Below are positions 34,127-41,837 of a DNA stretch of 64,000 nucleotides, in pieces. Source of the stretch: Bradyrhizobium sp. CCGUVB1N3. Lineage in GTDB: Bacteria > Pseudomonadota > Alphaproteobacteria > Rhizobiales > Xanthobacteraceae. Where the stretch lies: contig NZ_JANADR010000001.1 of NCBI RefSeq assembly GCF_024199925.1, positions 1,302,001-1,366,000 on the forward strand, given 5' to 3'. Below the pieces are notes generated by a model. That model made no database searches. It had not been told where the DNA came from and saw only the letters and a list, made by a program, of their open reading frames with translations. Positions within the stretch are counted from its first letter, which is position 1. Each line of letters begins with the position of its first letter. The position numbers and the translations under genes are program-made.

Positions 34127-34843
34127 TCAGTAGCACGCGCGCTGATCGGCAAGCACGTACTGCCCGCTCGGATAGCGGTAGTAGCAATTGCCCTGCGACC
34201 AATAATAGCCCGGCTGCGACGCAGCCGTTGCGCCGGCGATTGCTCCGGTCGCACCGCCGAGCACGGCGCCGGCGGCGGCTCCGGTCGCGTTGCCGGAGAT
34301 CAGCCCGCCGAGCACGCCACCGACGATGGCCCCGCCGAGCGCACTCGCGCCCGGGTCTGCCGGAGCAGGCGGTGGAGGCGGCGCATAGGCCGGAGGTGGC
34401 GGCGCATAGGCCACCGGCACGTCATCGATGTACTCTTCGGAGATGTAGGCGGGCGGCCCGTCCATGCGCTCCGGATAATAATACCAGGCGCCGCCAACGT
34501 CCCACCACCAGCCATAGCGGCCATTGTGGTTCTCATGCCGCCAGCGTCCGCCGTCCCAGGCGAGATTGCCGCGATAGGCGTGTCCACCCCAGTCGCGCTG
34601 CGGCACCGGCCCGCGGGCCACATAGCGCCCCTGCGGCGGTCCGCCGGCCGGACCCTGGTGCACACCCTGCGGCGGTGCAACTCGCGTGGCCTGCTGCGGC
34701 GGCGCGACTCGCGTGGGAGCATTGGCGTGTGGCGGTGCGCCCGCACCCGGCCGCTGGCCCCCCCTTTCTGGGTTCGAATCCTGCGCCTGCGCCGAAAGCG
34801 CGAGCAGCGACACGGCCGAAACCAAGGGAATGATAATCTTCAT
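34127..34843 (-). CDS. Secreted Pro-rich protein with glycine-zipper domain
   Basis: 238 residues from the ATG at 34843. Signal peptide MKIIIPLVSAVSLLALSAQA, a Pro/Gly/Ala-rich linker, a Trp/Tyr module (NGRYGWWWDVGGAWYYYPE) of the kind seen in envelope proteins, a PPPPAYAPPPP run, then a glycine zipper with GGAIVGGVLGGLISG and a cysteine-bearing tail (GNCYYRYPSGQY). Probably outer-membrane or periplasmic. Function unknown. Confidence 0.75.
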   Translation of the reverse strand: MKIIIPLVSAVSLLALSAQAQDSNPERGGQRPGAGAPPHANAPTRVAPPQQATRVAPPQGVHQGPAGGPPQGRYVARGPVPQRDWGGHAYRGNLAWDGGRWRHENHNGRYGWWWDVGGAWYYYPERMDGPPAYISEEYIDDVPVAYAPPPPAYAPPPPPAPADPGASALGGAIVGGVLGGLISGNATGAAAGAVLGGATGAIAGATAASQPGYYWSQGNCYYRYPSGQYVLADQRACY

Positions 34844-35022
34844 CCGGCTGGATGCACGCATTGGTGCCTACCCCTTACCTCTAGCTCTCATCTGTCGTCG
34901 CCGTGGTCCGGACGCCCGACAAAGTCGGACTCCAGTTGATGCCGGCGGACAAAGCTGATCCCGTTGATCAGCGATGTCCCGTTACAAATGATTAAGATCA
35001 CGGCAATTTTTCGTCCGCCGCG

Positions 35023-35232
35023 TTAGCGCGCCGGCTCGATCACGTTGCAATTCGTGCGTCCCGACATCAGGCAATCCTGCATCTTGCTGGCGGCGGTGAG
35101 ATCGCGCGCCAGCCAAAGGCCGACGCCGAGGATGACGACGGCAATGATCAGTCCGGCGATGGCGCCGCGGCGATTATCGCCGGGCGGCCTTGGCTGCGGC
35201 TTTGATTGCGAGTTGGGCTGGGTATCGGGCAT
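35023..35232 (-). CDS. Small membrane protein
   Basis: 69 residues. Polar Gln/Pro-rich N-tail, basic DNRRGA, one hydrophobic helix (IAGLIIAVVILGVGLWLARD), then a periplasmic tail with two cysteines (MQDCLMSGRTNCNVI) that could form a disulfide. Function unknown. Confidence 0.6.
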   Translation of the reverse strand: MPDTQPNSQSKPQPRPPGDNRRGAIAGLIIAVVILGVGLWLARDLTAASKMQDCLMSGRTNCNVIEPAR

Positions 35233-35292
35233 GGCAGGGGAAGCCGTGAATTGCTGCCCTTACCATCTCTGCGGCGCCACGTCACACCACAT

Positions 35293-35520
35293 TCAGGGCT
35301 TGGGTGCGCGGAGTGCCACCTTGTTCGATGCCGAGGTGGCCTGCTGCACCCGCGGCGCGCAGGTCGTGAGTACAAACGCCGTCTGGCTGCACTGCCATTC
35401 GGCGCCGAGCAAGCCGCTCTCGACCGGTTTGGGCTGGGCCAGGTAAACGACGATGCCGGCGAGCGCCACTGTCGCAAATGTGATCGCGAAAGTTCGCAAA
35501 GACACCCGGAAAATAGTCAT
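35293..35520 (-). CDS. Small secreted or membrane-anchored protein
   Basis: 75 residues. The N-terminal hydrophobic segment TFAITFATVALAGIVVYLAQ serves as signal or anchor, followed by a short domain with two cysteines (EWQCSQTAFVLTTCAPRVQQ). Same strand as, and near, the gene at 35023. Function unknown. Confidence 0.6.
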   Translation of the reverse strand: MTIFRVSLRTFAITFATVALAGIVVYLAQPKPVESGLLGAEWQCSQTAFVLTTCAPRVQQATSASNKVALRAPKP

Positions 35521-35788
35521 CGCCGTAGCTCCGTTCGTCTCGGTGCGGACACTAGGCGCCGCCCCCGTGCTCCCTTGTTAGGGGGATCACAATTCGGCAG
35601 TTTTTCCGGACTACGAAAGATCGGCGATTCCAGCGATTTTTCGCGACCTGATAGGCTGCGATTATGGGTGGCTTCGCGACGCGCATAGATGTACACGCTT
35701 GTTCGTCGCGCGGCGCACGTTTGTTCGCGACCGCCGCACCCGCAGGCGTTGATGTAGGATTGAAAGCGAGGAAGACAAGGCTCGTTCG

Positions 35789-36142
35789 ATGAGTGGATTC
35801 AGGGAACCCGGCTTCGCAGACCGGCAAAAGGCGGCACTGGAAGCCCGCAAAAATCTTTTGAACAAATTCAAATCGCAGCCGGGGCAAGACGACCCCGGGG
35901 TCGCGGCGCGGCGTGCCGAGCGCGAGGCGATTGCCGCCAAGCGTGCCGAGATAAAGTCGGCACGCGAGGCAGAAAAAGCCGAGCATAGGCGCCGCGAGGA
36001 AGAAGCCGCGGCCGCGGAGGCCGCGCGGATTGCGCGCGAGGCTGAGGAAACGTCCGCCAAACTGGCCGAGCTCGAAGCCGAGCAGAAGGCCAAGCGCGAC
36101 GCGCGCTACGCCGCCCGCAAGGCCAAAGGCAAGCGGAAGTAG
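35789..36142 (+). CDS. DUF6481-type charged helical protein
   Basis: 117 residues. The conserved opening SGFREPGFADRQKAALEARK is followed by an almost unbroken charged coiled coil (Ala/Glu/Arg/Lys), ending in a very basic tail RYAARKAKGKRK. Soluble. Common in alphaproteobacteria; a nucleic-acid or ribosome-associated role is plausible from charge only. Confidence 0.75.
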   Translation: MSGFREPGFADRQKAALEARKNLLNKFKSQPGQDDPGVAARRAEREAIAAKRAEIKSAREAEKAEHRRREEEAAAAEAARIAREAEETSAKLAELEAEQKAKRDARYAARKAKGKRK

Positions 36143-36217
36143 CGTCACACCGGAGCGATGCGACGAGACCGCGCCAAGCACGAGTCCAACCGTATCGAGT
36201 CCACAATGTGTCATTGA

Positions 36218-36255
36218 GCATTCCGGGGCTCGCGCCGTCGCGCGCCCCGGAATGA
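36218..36255. repeat. Short palindromic repeat, family C, between convergent genes
   Basis: GCATTCCGGGGCTCGCGC / GCGCGCCCCGGAATGAC arms around CGTC. It lies between the convergent genes at 35789 and 36270 and probably serves as a bidirectional transcription stop. It has the same outer sequence as the repeat inside pbpC. Confidence 0.65.
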
Positions 36256-36269
36256 CGATGTCGGCGCGA

Positions 36270-36509
36270 TCAGTTCTTCTTCATCATGCCGTCGTCTTTC
36301 TTCATCCCGTCCTTGGACATCGTGTCCTTCTTCATGCCGTCATCCTTCGACATGGAATCCTTCTTCATGCCATCCTTGGACATCGTGTCCTTCTTCATGG
36401 CCTCGTCCTTGCCCATCTTGTCTTGAGCGAAGGCAGCCGGCGCAAGCGCCAGGCTGAGCGAGAGAGCGGCAGCGGAGACGCCGAGCGCGATGCGGGTGCG
36501 AATGGTCAT
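36270..36509 (-). CDS. Pentapeptide MXKDX repeat secreted protein
   Basis: 79 residues from the ATG at 36509. A signal peptide (ALGVSAAALSLSLALAPAAF, cleaved near FAQ) precedes about ten tandem MKKDx/MSKDx units such as MKKDTMSKDGMKKDSMSKDD. This matches the small MXKDX repeat protein family. Likely periplasmic; Met/Asp content could favour metal binding, but this is not established. Confidence 0.8.
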   Translation of the reverse strand: MTIRTRIALGVSAAALSLSLALAPAAFAQDKMGKDEAMKKDTMSKDGMKKDSMSKDDGMKKDTMSKDGMKKDDGMMKKN

Positions 36510-36850
36510 GGTTGATCTTCCCTTCGAGGGTGATGGTTGCCAGCGACGGATGCCGCTACTCCTGCTCGACGGGACGGCGGGCATGTTTGTTACGCGAGCG
36601 GCCGAATTTTTTCCGAGCCCTTGCCCCGTTTCCGTGTTCAGCCCGACACAATTTTGCCGGCGTGAGCCATGCTAGTGCGCGGAACCTGAGGAACGAGTGT
36701 GCAGCGCAGCATCAGCGCCCCCGCGACTTGCCGCCGCATTCGCTCTCGAACTATCAGATTAGAGAATATCGGGCGAAAGACCGGCTAGGATGTGCCCAAA
36801 CGCCGGCCTCAAGACCCAATCATCAAGAACCGTTCAAGGGGATCAAATCC
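36510..36850. other. Divergent intergenic gap
   Basis: 341 bases between the MXKDX gene (minus) and the TRAP operon (plus). It should contain both promoters. I see no gene or strong motif. Confidence 0.4.
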
Positions 36851-37873
36851 ATGTTCACGCGACGTCACCTTCTCGCGACGGCTGTTGCCGCGCCCGCCAT
36901 TCTCCGCTTCAGCATCGGGACCGCGCATGCCGCGACCACGCTGAAGATTTCGCACCAATTCCCGGGCGGCACGATCGACAAGGGCGACTTCCGCGACCGT
37001 CTCTGTCGCATGTTTGCCGCCGAGGTCGCCAAGCGCAGTAATGGCGACATCGCCGCCGAGATTTATCCGAACTCCTCGCTGATCAAGACCAACGCGCAGT
37101 TCTCAGCAATGCGCAAGGGTGCGCTCGATATCTCGCTCTATCCGATGCCCTATGCCGGCGGCGAACTGCCGGAGACCAATATCGGCCTGATGCCGGGCCT
37201 CGTTACGACCTACGACCAGGGCATGCGCTGGAAGAAGGAGCCGGTTGGCAAGGCGCTCTCCGACTTCCTCGCCGACAAGGGCATCATCCTGCTCTCCTGG
37301 ATCTGGCAGGCCGGCGGCGTCGCCAGCCGCTCGAAGGCGATCGTTGCTCCCGAAGATGCCAAGGGCATGAAGGTGCGTGGCGGCTCGCGCGAGATGGACA
37401 TGGTGCTGCAGACCGCCGGCGCGTCCGTCCTCTCGGTGCCCTCGAACGAAATCTATGCAGCGATGCAGACCGGCGCTTGCGATGCCGGCATCACCTCCTC
37501 CACCAGCCTGATCTCGTTCCGCCTGGAGGAAGTCGCAAAATCGCTGACCTCGGGCGCGGGCGCCTCCTACTGGTTCATGCTCGAACCCCTGATGATGTCG
37601 AAAGCGATCTTCGACAAGCTGCCGAAGAACCATCAGAGCATTTTGCTTGCGGTTGGCACCGAGCTCGAAGCCTTCGGCCGCAAGGGCGCCCAGGATGACG
37701 ACGTCGAGGTCGCCAAGGTCTACGCGAAGGCCGGCGCCAAGGTCAGCGCGCTCGATGCGGCAACCGTCGGCAAGTGGCGCGAGATCGCCCGCGATACCGC
37801 CTGGAAGGACTATGGCGCGAAGACCGCGACTTCGGCGAGCCTGCTCAAGCTCGCCTCCGAAGTCTCGGCCTGA
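36851..37873 (+). CDS. TRAP transporter substrate-binding protein (DctP family)
   Basis: 340 residues from the ATG at 36851. The N-terminus MFTRRHLLATAVAAPAIL looks like a twin-arginine signal, with cleavage near AHA. DctP features include SHQFPGGTIDKGDF, IYPNSSLIKTNAQFSAMRKG, the conserved arginine region GMKVRGGSREMDMVLQ and LSVPSNEIYAAMQTGACDAG. It delivers an organic acid or related solute to the downstream membrane subunits; the substrate cannot be read. First gene of a tightly packed operon. Confidence 0.9.
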   Translation: MFTRRHLLATAVAAPAILRFSIGTAHAATTLKISHQFPGGTIDKGDFRDRLCRMFAAEVAKRSNGDIAAEIYPNSSLIKTNAQFSAMRKGALDISLYPMPYAGGELPETNIGLMPGLVTTYDQGMRWKKEPVGKALSDFLADKGIILLSWIWQAGGVASRSKAIVAPEDAKGMKVRGGSREMDMVLQTAGASVLSVPSNEIYAAMQTGACDAGITSSTSLISFRLEEVAKSLTSGAGASYWFMLEPLMMSKAIFDKLPKNHQSILLAVGTELEAFGRKGAQDDDVEVAKVYAKAGAKVSALDAATVGKWREIARDTAWKDYGAKTATSASLLKLASEVSA

Positions 37874-38424
37874 TGCACGGTCCGCTTCCGGATCGTGACG
37901 ACCCGGTCGATGCCGCCGCACGCCACGGGCTAGCGGCGGCGCTCGATCGCGTGCTCGCCGTCCTCAACAGCATCATCGTGGTGCTGGCCGCACTCGCGCT
38001 GGTCGCCGCCTGCGCGATCCTGAGCTACAGCGTGCTCAGCCGCGCGCTCTTCAAGGCCGCCAATTACTGGCAGGACGAGGCGGCCGTTTTCCTGCTGGTC
38101 GGCGCCACCTTCATGACGGCGGCCTATGTGCAGCAAAATCGCGGCCATATCGGCATCGAGGCCTTTGTCGGGCTGTTGTCGCCGCTCGCGAACAGGATCC
38201 GGCTCTGGCTGGTCGACGCCGTCACGCTGCTGTTCTGCGCCTTCTTCACCTGGAAGTCCTGGACTCTCACCCACGAGGCCTATGTCGACGGCCAGGTCTC
38301 GAATTCGATGTGGTCGCCGCCGCTCGCCATTCCCTACGGCCTGATGGCGCTCGGCATGAGCCTGCTTTGCGTGCAGATCATCGTGCAGCTCGCCCTTCCC
38401 TTCACCGGAGCCAAGCGCCGATGA
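37873..38424 (+). CDS. TRAP transporter small permease (DctQ family)
   Basis: 183 residues, four membrane helices. The ATG at 37873 shares its A with the preceding TGA. DctQ signature features are NYWQDEAAVFLLVGATFMTA and QNRGHIGIEAFVGLLSP. It joins DctP and DctM in secondary, ion-driven uptake. Confidence 0.88.
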   Translation: MHGPLPDRDDPVDAAARHGLAAALDRVLAVLNSIIVVLAALALVAACAILSYSVLSRALFKAANYWQDEAAVFLLVGATFMTAAYVQQNRGHIGIEAFVGLLSPLANRIRLWLVDAVTLLFCAFFTWKSWTLTHEAYVDGQVSNSMWSPPLAIPYGLMALGMSLLCVQIIVQLALPFTGAKRR

Positions 38425-39779
38425 GCGTGTTCGGTATCGGCCTGTCCTATGGGCTGGCGACGCTGTTTGCGATGTTTTCCGGCATGCCGATCGCGTTCGC
38501 GCTCGGCGCGGTCGCGGTCGTCTTCATGGGCATCTACATGCCCGCGGCCTCGCTCGATACGGTGACGCAGAACGTCTACGAGGAAATGGCCTCGATCACG
38601 CTGCTGTCGATCCCGCTCTTCATCCTGAAGGGTGCGGCGATCGGCAAGTCGCGCGCCGGCCAGGATCTCTACTCGGCCCTGCATGCCTGGCTGCATCGCG
38701 TGCCCGGCGGCCTCGGCGTCGCCAACGTCTTCGCCTGCGCGCTGTTCGCCGCGATGGCCGGCTCCTCGCCTGCGACCTGCTCGGCGATCGGCTCGGCCGG
38801 CATTCCCGAGATGCGCAAGCGCGGCTATTCCGGTGGCTTTGCCGCAGGGATCATCGCCGCCGGCGGCACGCTCGGCATTCTTTTGCCGCCCTCGATCACC
38901 ATGATCCTGTTTGCGGTCGCCGCGGAAAAATCGCTCGGGCGGCTCTTCCTCGCCGGCATCGGCCCCGGGCTTTTGCTGGTCAGCCTGTTCGGCGCCTATG
39001 CCGTGATCCGCTTCCGCCAGGAATATGCTGCGGCCGAAGCCGCCTACAACAAGGGCGGCCCTGAGGCTGCGATCCTGACCCGCGATGAGTTCACGCTCGC
39101 TGAACGTTTCAGCGTGCTGCCGCGCGTCATTCCGTTCGTGCTGCTGCTCACAGGCGTCATGATCGCGCTCTATGGCGGCTATGCGACGCCGTCGGAGACT
39201 GCGGGTCTGGGCGGTCTCCTCGCGCTCGCGCTGATCGCGATGATCTACGGTGTCTGGCGGCCGACCGATCTCGGGCCGATCATGAAGTCGACGATCCGGG
39301 AATCGACCATGTTGATGATGATCATCGGCATGTCGCTGCTCTATTCCTACGTGATGAGCTATCTGCACATCTCGCAGTCGGCCGCCGAATCCATCGTCGC
39401 GATGCATCTGCCGCGCTGGGGCCTGCTGTTCGCGATCCTCGCCATGGTGATCGTGCTCGGCTTCTTCCTTCCGCCGGTCTCGATCATCCTGATGACCGCA
39501 CCGATCATCCTGCCGCCCTTACGTGCCGCCAATTTCGACATCATCTGGTTTGGCGTCGTCATGACCATCGTGATGGAGATGGGGCTGATCCACCCGCCAG
39601 TCGGTCTCAACATCTTCGTCATCCGCAATGTCGCGCCTGATATCCCCCTGAGCGAGGTGATCTGGGGCACGCTGCCCTTCGTGCTGTTGATGATGGGCGC
39701 CGTGCTCCTGCTGTGCTTCGTGCCGGAGATCTCGACCTGGCTGCCGGACCTCGTGATGGGGCCGGATGGGAGCAGGTGA
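38421..39779 (+). CDS. TRAP transporter large permease (DctM family)
   Basis: 452 residues from the ATG at 38421, overlapping the DctQ stop by 4 bases. Many membrane spans; signatures are GMPIAFALGAVAVVFMG, LFAAMAGSSPATCSAIGSAG (the re-entrant loop), GGTLGILLPPSITMILF and PPVGLNIFVIRN near the C-terminus. It forms the transport pathway, probably sodium-coupled. An insertion sequence follows 22 bases later but does not disrupt it. Confidence 0.92.
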   Translation: MSVFGIGLSYGLATLFAMFSGMPIAFALGAVAVVFMGIYMPAASLDTVTQNVYEEMASITLLSIPLFILKGAAIGKSRAGQDLYSALHAWLHRVPGGLGVANVFACALFAAMAGSSPATCSAIGSAGIPEMRKRGYSGGFAAGIIAAGGTLGILLPPSITMILFAVAAEKSLGRLFLAGIGPGLLLVSLFGAYAVIRFRQEYAAAEAAYNKGGPEAAILTRDEFTLAERFSVLPRVIPFVLLLTGVMIALYGGYATPSETAGLGGLLALALIAMIYGVWRPTDLGPIMKSTIRESTMLMMIIGMSLLYSYVMSYLHISQSAAESIVAMHLPRWGLLFAILAMVIVLGFFLPPVSIILMTAPIILPPLRAANFDIIWFGVVMTIVMEMGLIHPPVGLNIFVIRNVAPDIPLSEVIWGTLPFVLLMMGAVLLLCFVPEISTWLPDLVMGPDGSR

Positions 39780-39796
39780 CGCTGCCGTAGGGTGGG

Positions 39797-40750
39797 TTAG
39801 CTGTGGAATCTCAGGAGGTCGTCCTCGTGGAGAGCGAGGCGGCTGATAGGTGGTTTGGATTTGAGGCTGCCGTGCGGGCGATGCCAATTGTAGTGATGGA
39901 GCCAGATCGGCAGGTCCTTGGCGCGCTGATCGGAGGTATCGTAGGCACGAGCATAAGCCCACTCGCGCAGGGCGGTCTGGATGAAACGCTCGGCCTTGCC
40001 GTTTGTCTGCGGCCTGTAGGGTCTGGTGAAGATGTGCTTGAGACCGAGCTTCCCGCATGCCCTGCGGAAGGCTTTGGCGCGATAGCAGGAGCCGTTGTCG
40101 GTCATGATGCCGGTGACCTTCATGCCGAGGCTCCGGTAGGAGGCGACGGCGTCAGTGAGAAAGGCGATGGCGCTCTCCTTCCTCTGATCGCGCCGGATTT
40201 GGGTGAAGGCAAGGCGCGAAGTGTCGTCGATGGCGACGTGGACGAACTCGTGGCCAGCGCCGCGGCTCTCGCCCTTCTGACGATCGCCGGTGATGCGGTG
40301 TCCGGGTCTTACGAATCTGCCGAGCTTCTTGATGTCGATGTGGATGAGCTCGCCGGGACGCCCGCGCTCGTAGCGGCGCACTGGCTCGACCGGCTCCAGA
40401 TCGCGTATCCGGCTTAATCCCAAGCGGCGAAGAATGCGGCTGACGGTGGCTGGTGACACCTTGACCTTGGCGGCGATCTGCTTGCCGGTGTGGCGCTGCC
40501 GGCGCAACGCTTCGACGGCGGCGCACGTGGCTGGCGGGGTTTGGCTTGGCGATGAATGAGGTCGCGACGAGCGGTCGCGCAAACCCTCCACACCTTCCCC
40601 GCGGAACCGCCTGATCCACTTGGCGACGGTCTTGGGTGTCGTATTGAACTGATGGGCTGCGTCGGCCTGGCTCAACCCGCCTTCCACCACGCTTCGCACC
40701 ATCGCCTCTCGACCTTTGGGCGTCAAAGGCGCATTCTTGTGGACGTTCAT
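39797..40750 (-). CDS. IS481-family transposase
   Basis: 317 residues from the ATG at 40750. An N-terminal helix-turn-helix (SQADAAHQFNTTPKTVAKWI) is followed by a second HTH (KQIAAKVKVSPATVSRILRR) and an rve-type DDE catalytic core: D in ELIHIDIKKLG, D in MTDNGSCYRA, E in NGKAERFIQTALREW. The TAA stop lies in the flanking GTTAGC duplication, not within the element ends. An in-frame GTG-type start at 40816 is less likely. Confidence 0.9.
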   Translation of the reverse strand: MNVHKNAPLTPKGREAMVRSVVEGGLSQADAAHQFNTTPKTVAKWIRRFRGEGVEGLRDRSSRPHSSPSQTPPATCAAVEALRRQRHTGKQIAAKVKVSPATVSRILRRLGLSRIRDLEPVEPVRRYERGRPGELIHIDIKKLGRFVRPGHRITGDRQKGESRGAGHEFVHVAIDDTSRLAFTQIRRDQRKESAIAFLTDAVASYRSLGMKVTGIMTDNGSCYRAKAFRRACGKLGLKHIFTRPYRPQTNGKAERFIQTALREWAYARAYDTSDQRAKDLPIWLHHYNWHRPHGSLKSKPPISRLALHEDDLLRFHS

Positions 40751-40833
40751 CTGGTCTTTCCCTGGAACACTGAAGCTTCGCAACCTCAGCTTCCTCGGTT
40801 CAGACCAGATGGACAACCTCCTGAGAGACCAAA
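39802..40833 (-). mobile_element. IS481-family insertion sequence, intact, 1032 bp
   Basis: The ends are imperfect inverted repeats: TGTGGAATCTCAGGAGGTCG at the left and, on the other strand, TTTGGTCTCTCAGGAGGTTG at the right. Both ends are flanked by GTTAGC (39796-39801 and 40834-40839), a six-base target duplication. The single transposase gene is undamaged. No second copy is in the window. Confidence 0.85.
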
Positions 40834-40918
40834 GTTAGCCGAAGGCGTAACCCACCTCTTCTGTCACCGCAGGCAAAGAAAGTGGTGGGTTACGCTTCGC
40901 TAACCCACCCTACGCTTC

Positions 40919-41830
40919 CTACGCCGTCGCCCGCTTCTTCTTTGCGTTCAGCGCAGACGCCACGCGGCTCACCGGAGGCTTGCCCAACACGCTGCTCATC
41001 TCGTTTGTGGCCGCGAGCAGCTTGTCCATGTCGATACCGGTTTTGATCCCCATGCCCTCGAGCATGTAGACGACGTCTTCGGTCGCGACATTGCCAGTCG
41101 CGCCCGGCGCATAGGGGCAGCCGCCGAGGCCGCCGGCGGCGGAATCGATGACGCGGATGCCCTCCTCCATTCCCGCATAGAGATTGGCGAGTGCCTGGCC
41201 GTAGGTGTCGTGGAAATGCATCGCGAGATGGGAGGCCGGGATATTCGCGGCAACCGCGCGCAGCATGTCCTTCGCCTTGGTCGGCGTGCCGACGCCAATG
41301 GTGTCGCCAAGCGAAATCTCGTAGCAGCCAAGATCCCACAGCGTCTCGGCGAGATCGGCGACGGCTTTCGGCTTGATCTCGCCGTCGAAGGGGCACCCCA
41401 ACACGCAGGAGACATAGCCGCGCACCCTCACGCCGTCGGCCTTGGCGCGGGCAACAACCGGCTTGAAGCGCTCGATGGACTCGGCGATCGAGCAATTGAT
41501 GTTGGCGCGCGAGAATCCTTCCGAGGCCGCCGCGAACACGGACACAACCTTCGCGCCCGCTGCACGCGCGGCCTCATAGCCCTTCTCATTCGGCACCAGC
41601 ACGTGGAATTCAGCATTCGCCACGTGGCCCACGCCGCGCAGCACGGCGTCGGAGCCGGCCATCTGCGGGATCGCCTTCGGCGAGACGAAGGCGCCGACCT
41701 CGACGGTGTGAAGGCCGGCTGCGACCAGCGCCTCGATGAAGGCAATGCGCGCCTCCACACCGACCGGCGTCTTCTCGTTCTGAAGGCCGTCGCGCGGCCC
41801 CATTTCGATAATGCGGACCTGGTCGCTCAT
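40919..41830 (-). CDS. Hydroxymethylglutaryl-CoA lyase
   Basis: 303 residues from the ATG at 41830. A TIM-barrel lyase splitting HMG-CoA to acetoacetate and acetyl-CoA, the last step of leucine breakdown. Signatures are MGPRDGLQNEKTPV (metal and catalytic residues), HFHDTYGQALANLYAG and the cysteine loop GGLGGCPYAPGATGNVATED. Last gene of a four-gene minus-strand run, 7 bases after the carboxylase alpha subunit. Upstream in-frame residues to 41866 are not family-like. Confidence 0.92.
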   Translation of the reverse strand: MSDQVRIIEMGPRDGLQNEKTPVGVEARIAFIEALVAAGLHTVEVGAFVSPKAIPQMAGSDAVLRGVGHVANAEFHVLVPNEKGYEAARAAGAKVVSVFAAASEGFSRANINCSIAESIERFKPVVARAKADGVRVRGYVSCVLGCPFDGEIKPKAVADLAETLWDLGCYEISLGDTIGVGTPTKAKDMLRAVAANIPASHLAMHFHDTYGQALANLYAGMEEGIRVIDSAAGGLGGCPYAPGATGNVATEDVVYMLEGMGIKTGIDMDKLLAATNEMSSVLGKPPVSRVASALNAKKKRATA

Positions 41831-41837
41831 ATCTTGC

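Larger units (their letters stand above)
39788..40913. repeat. Palindromic repeat, family B, interrupted by an insertion sequence
   Basis: Left piece GTAGGGTGGGTTAGC (39788-39801); the right piece continues GTTAGCCGAAGGCGTAACCC and ends GGTGGGTTACGC...CTAACCCACCCTAC. Removing the element and one GTTAGC copy restores a continuous palindrome like that at 2340-2463. Confidence 0.75.
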
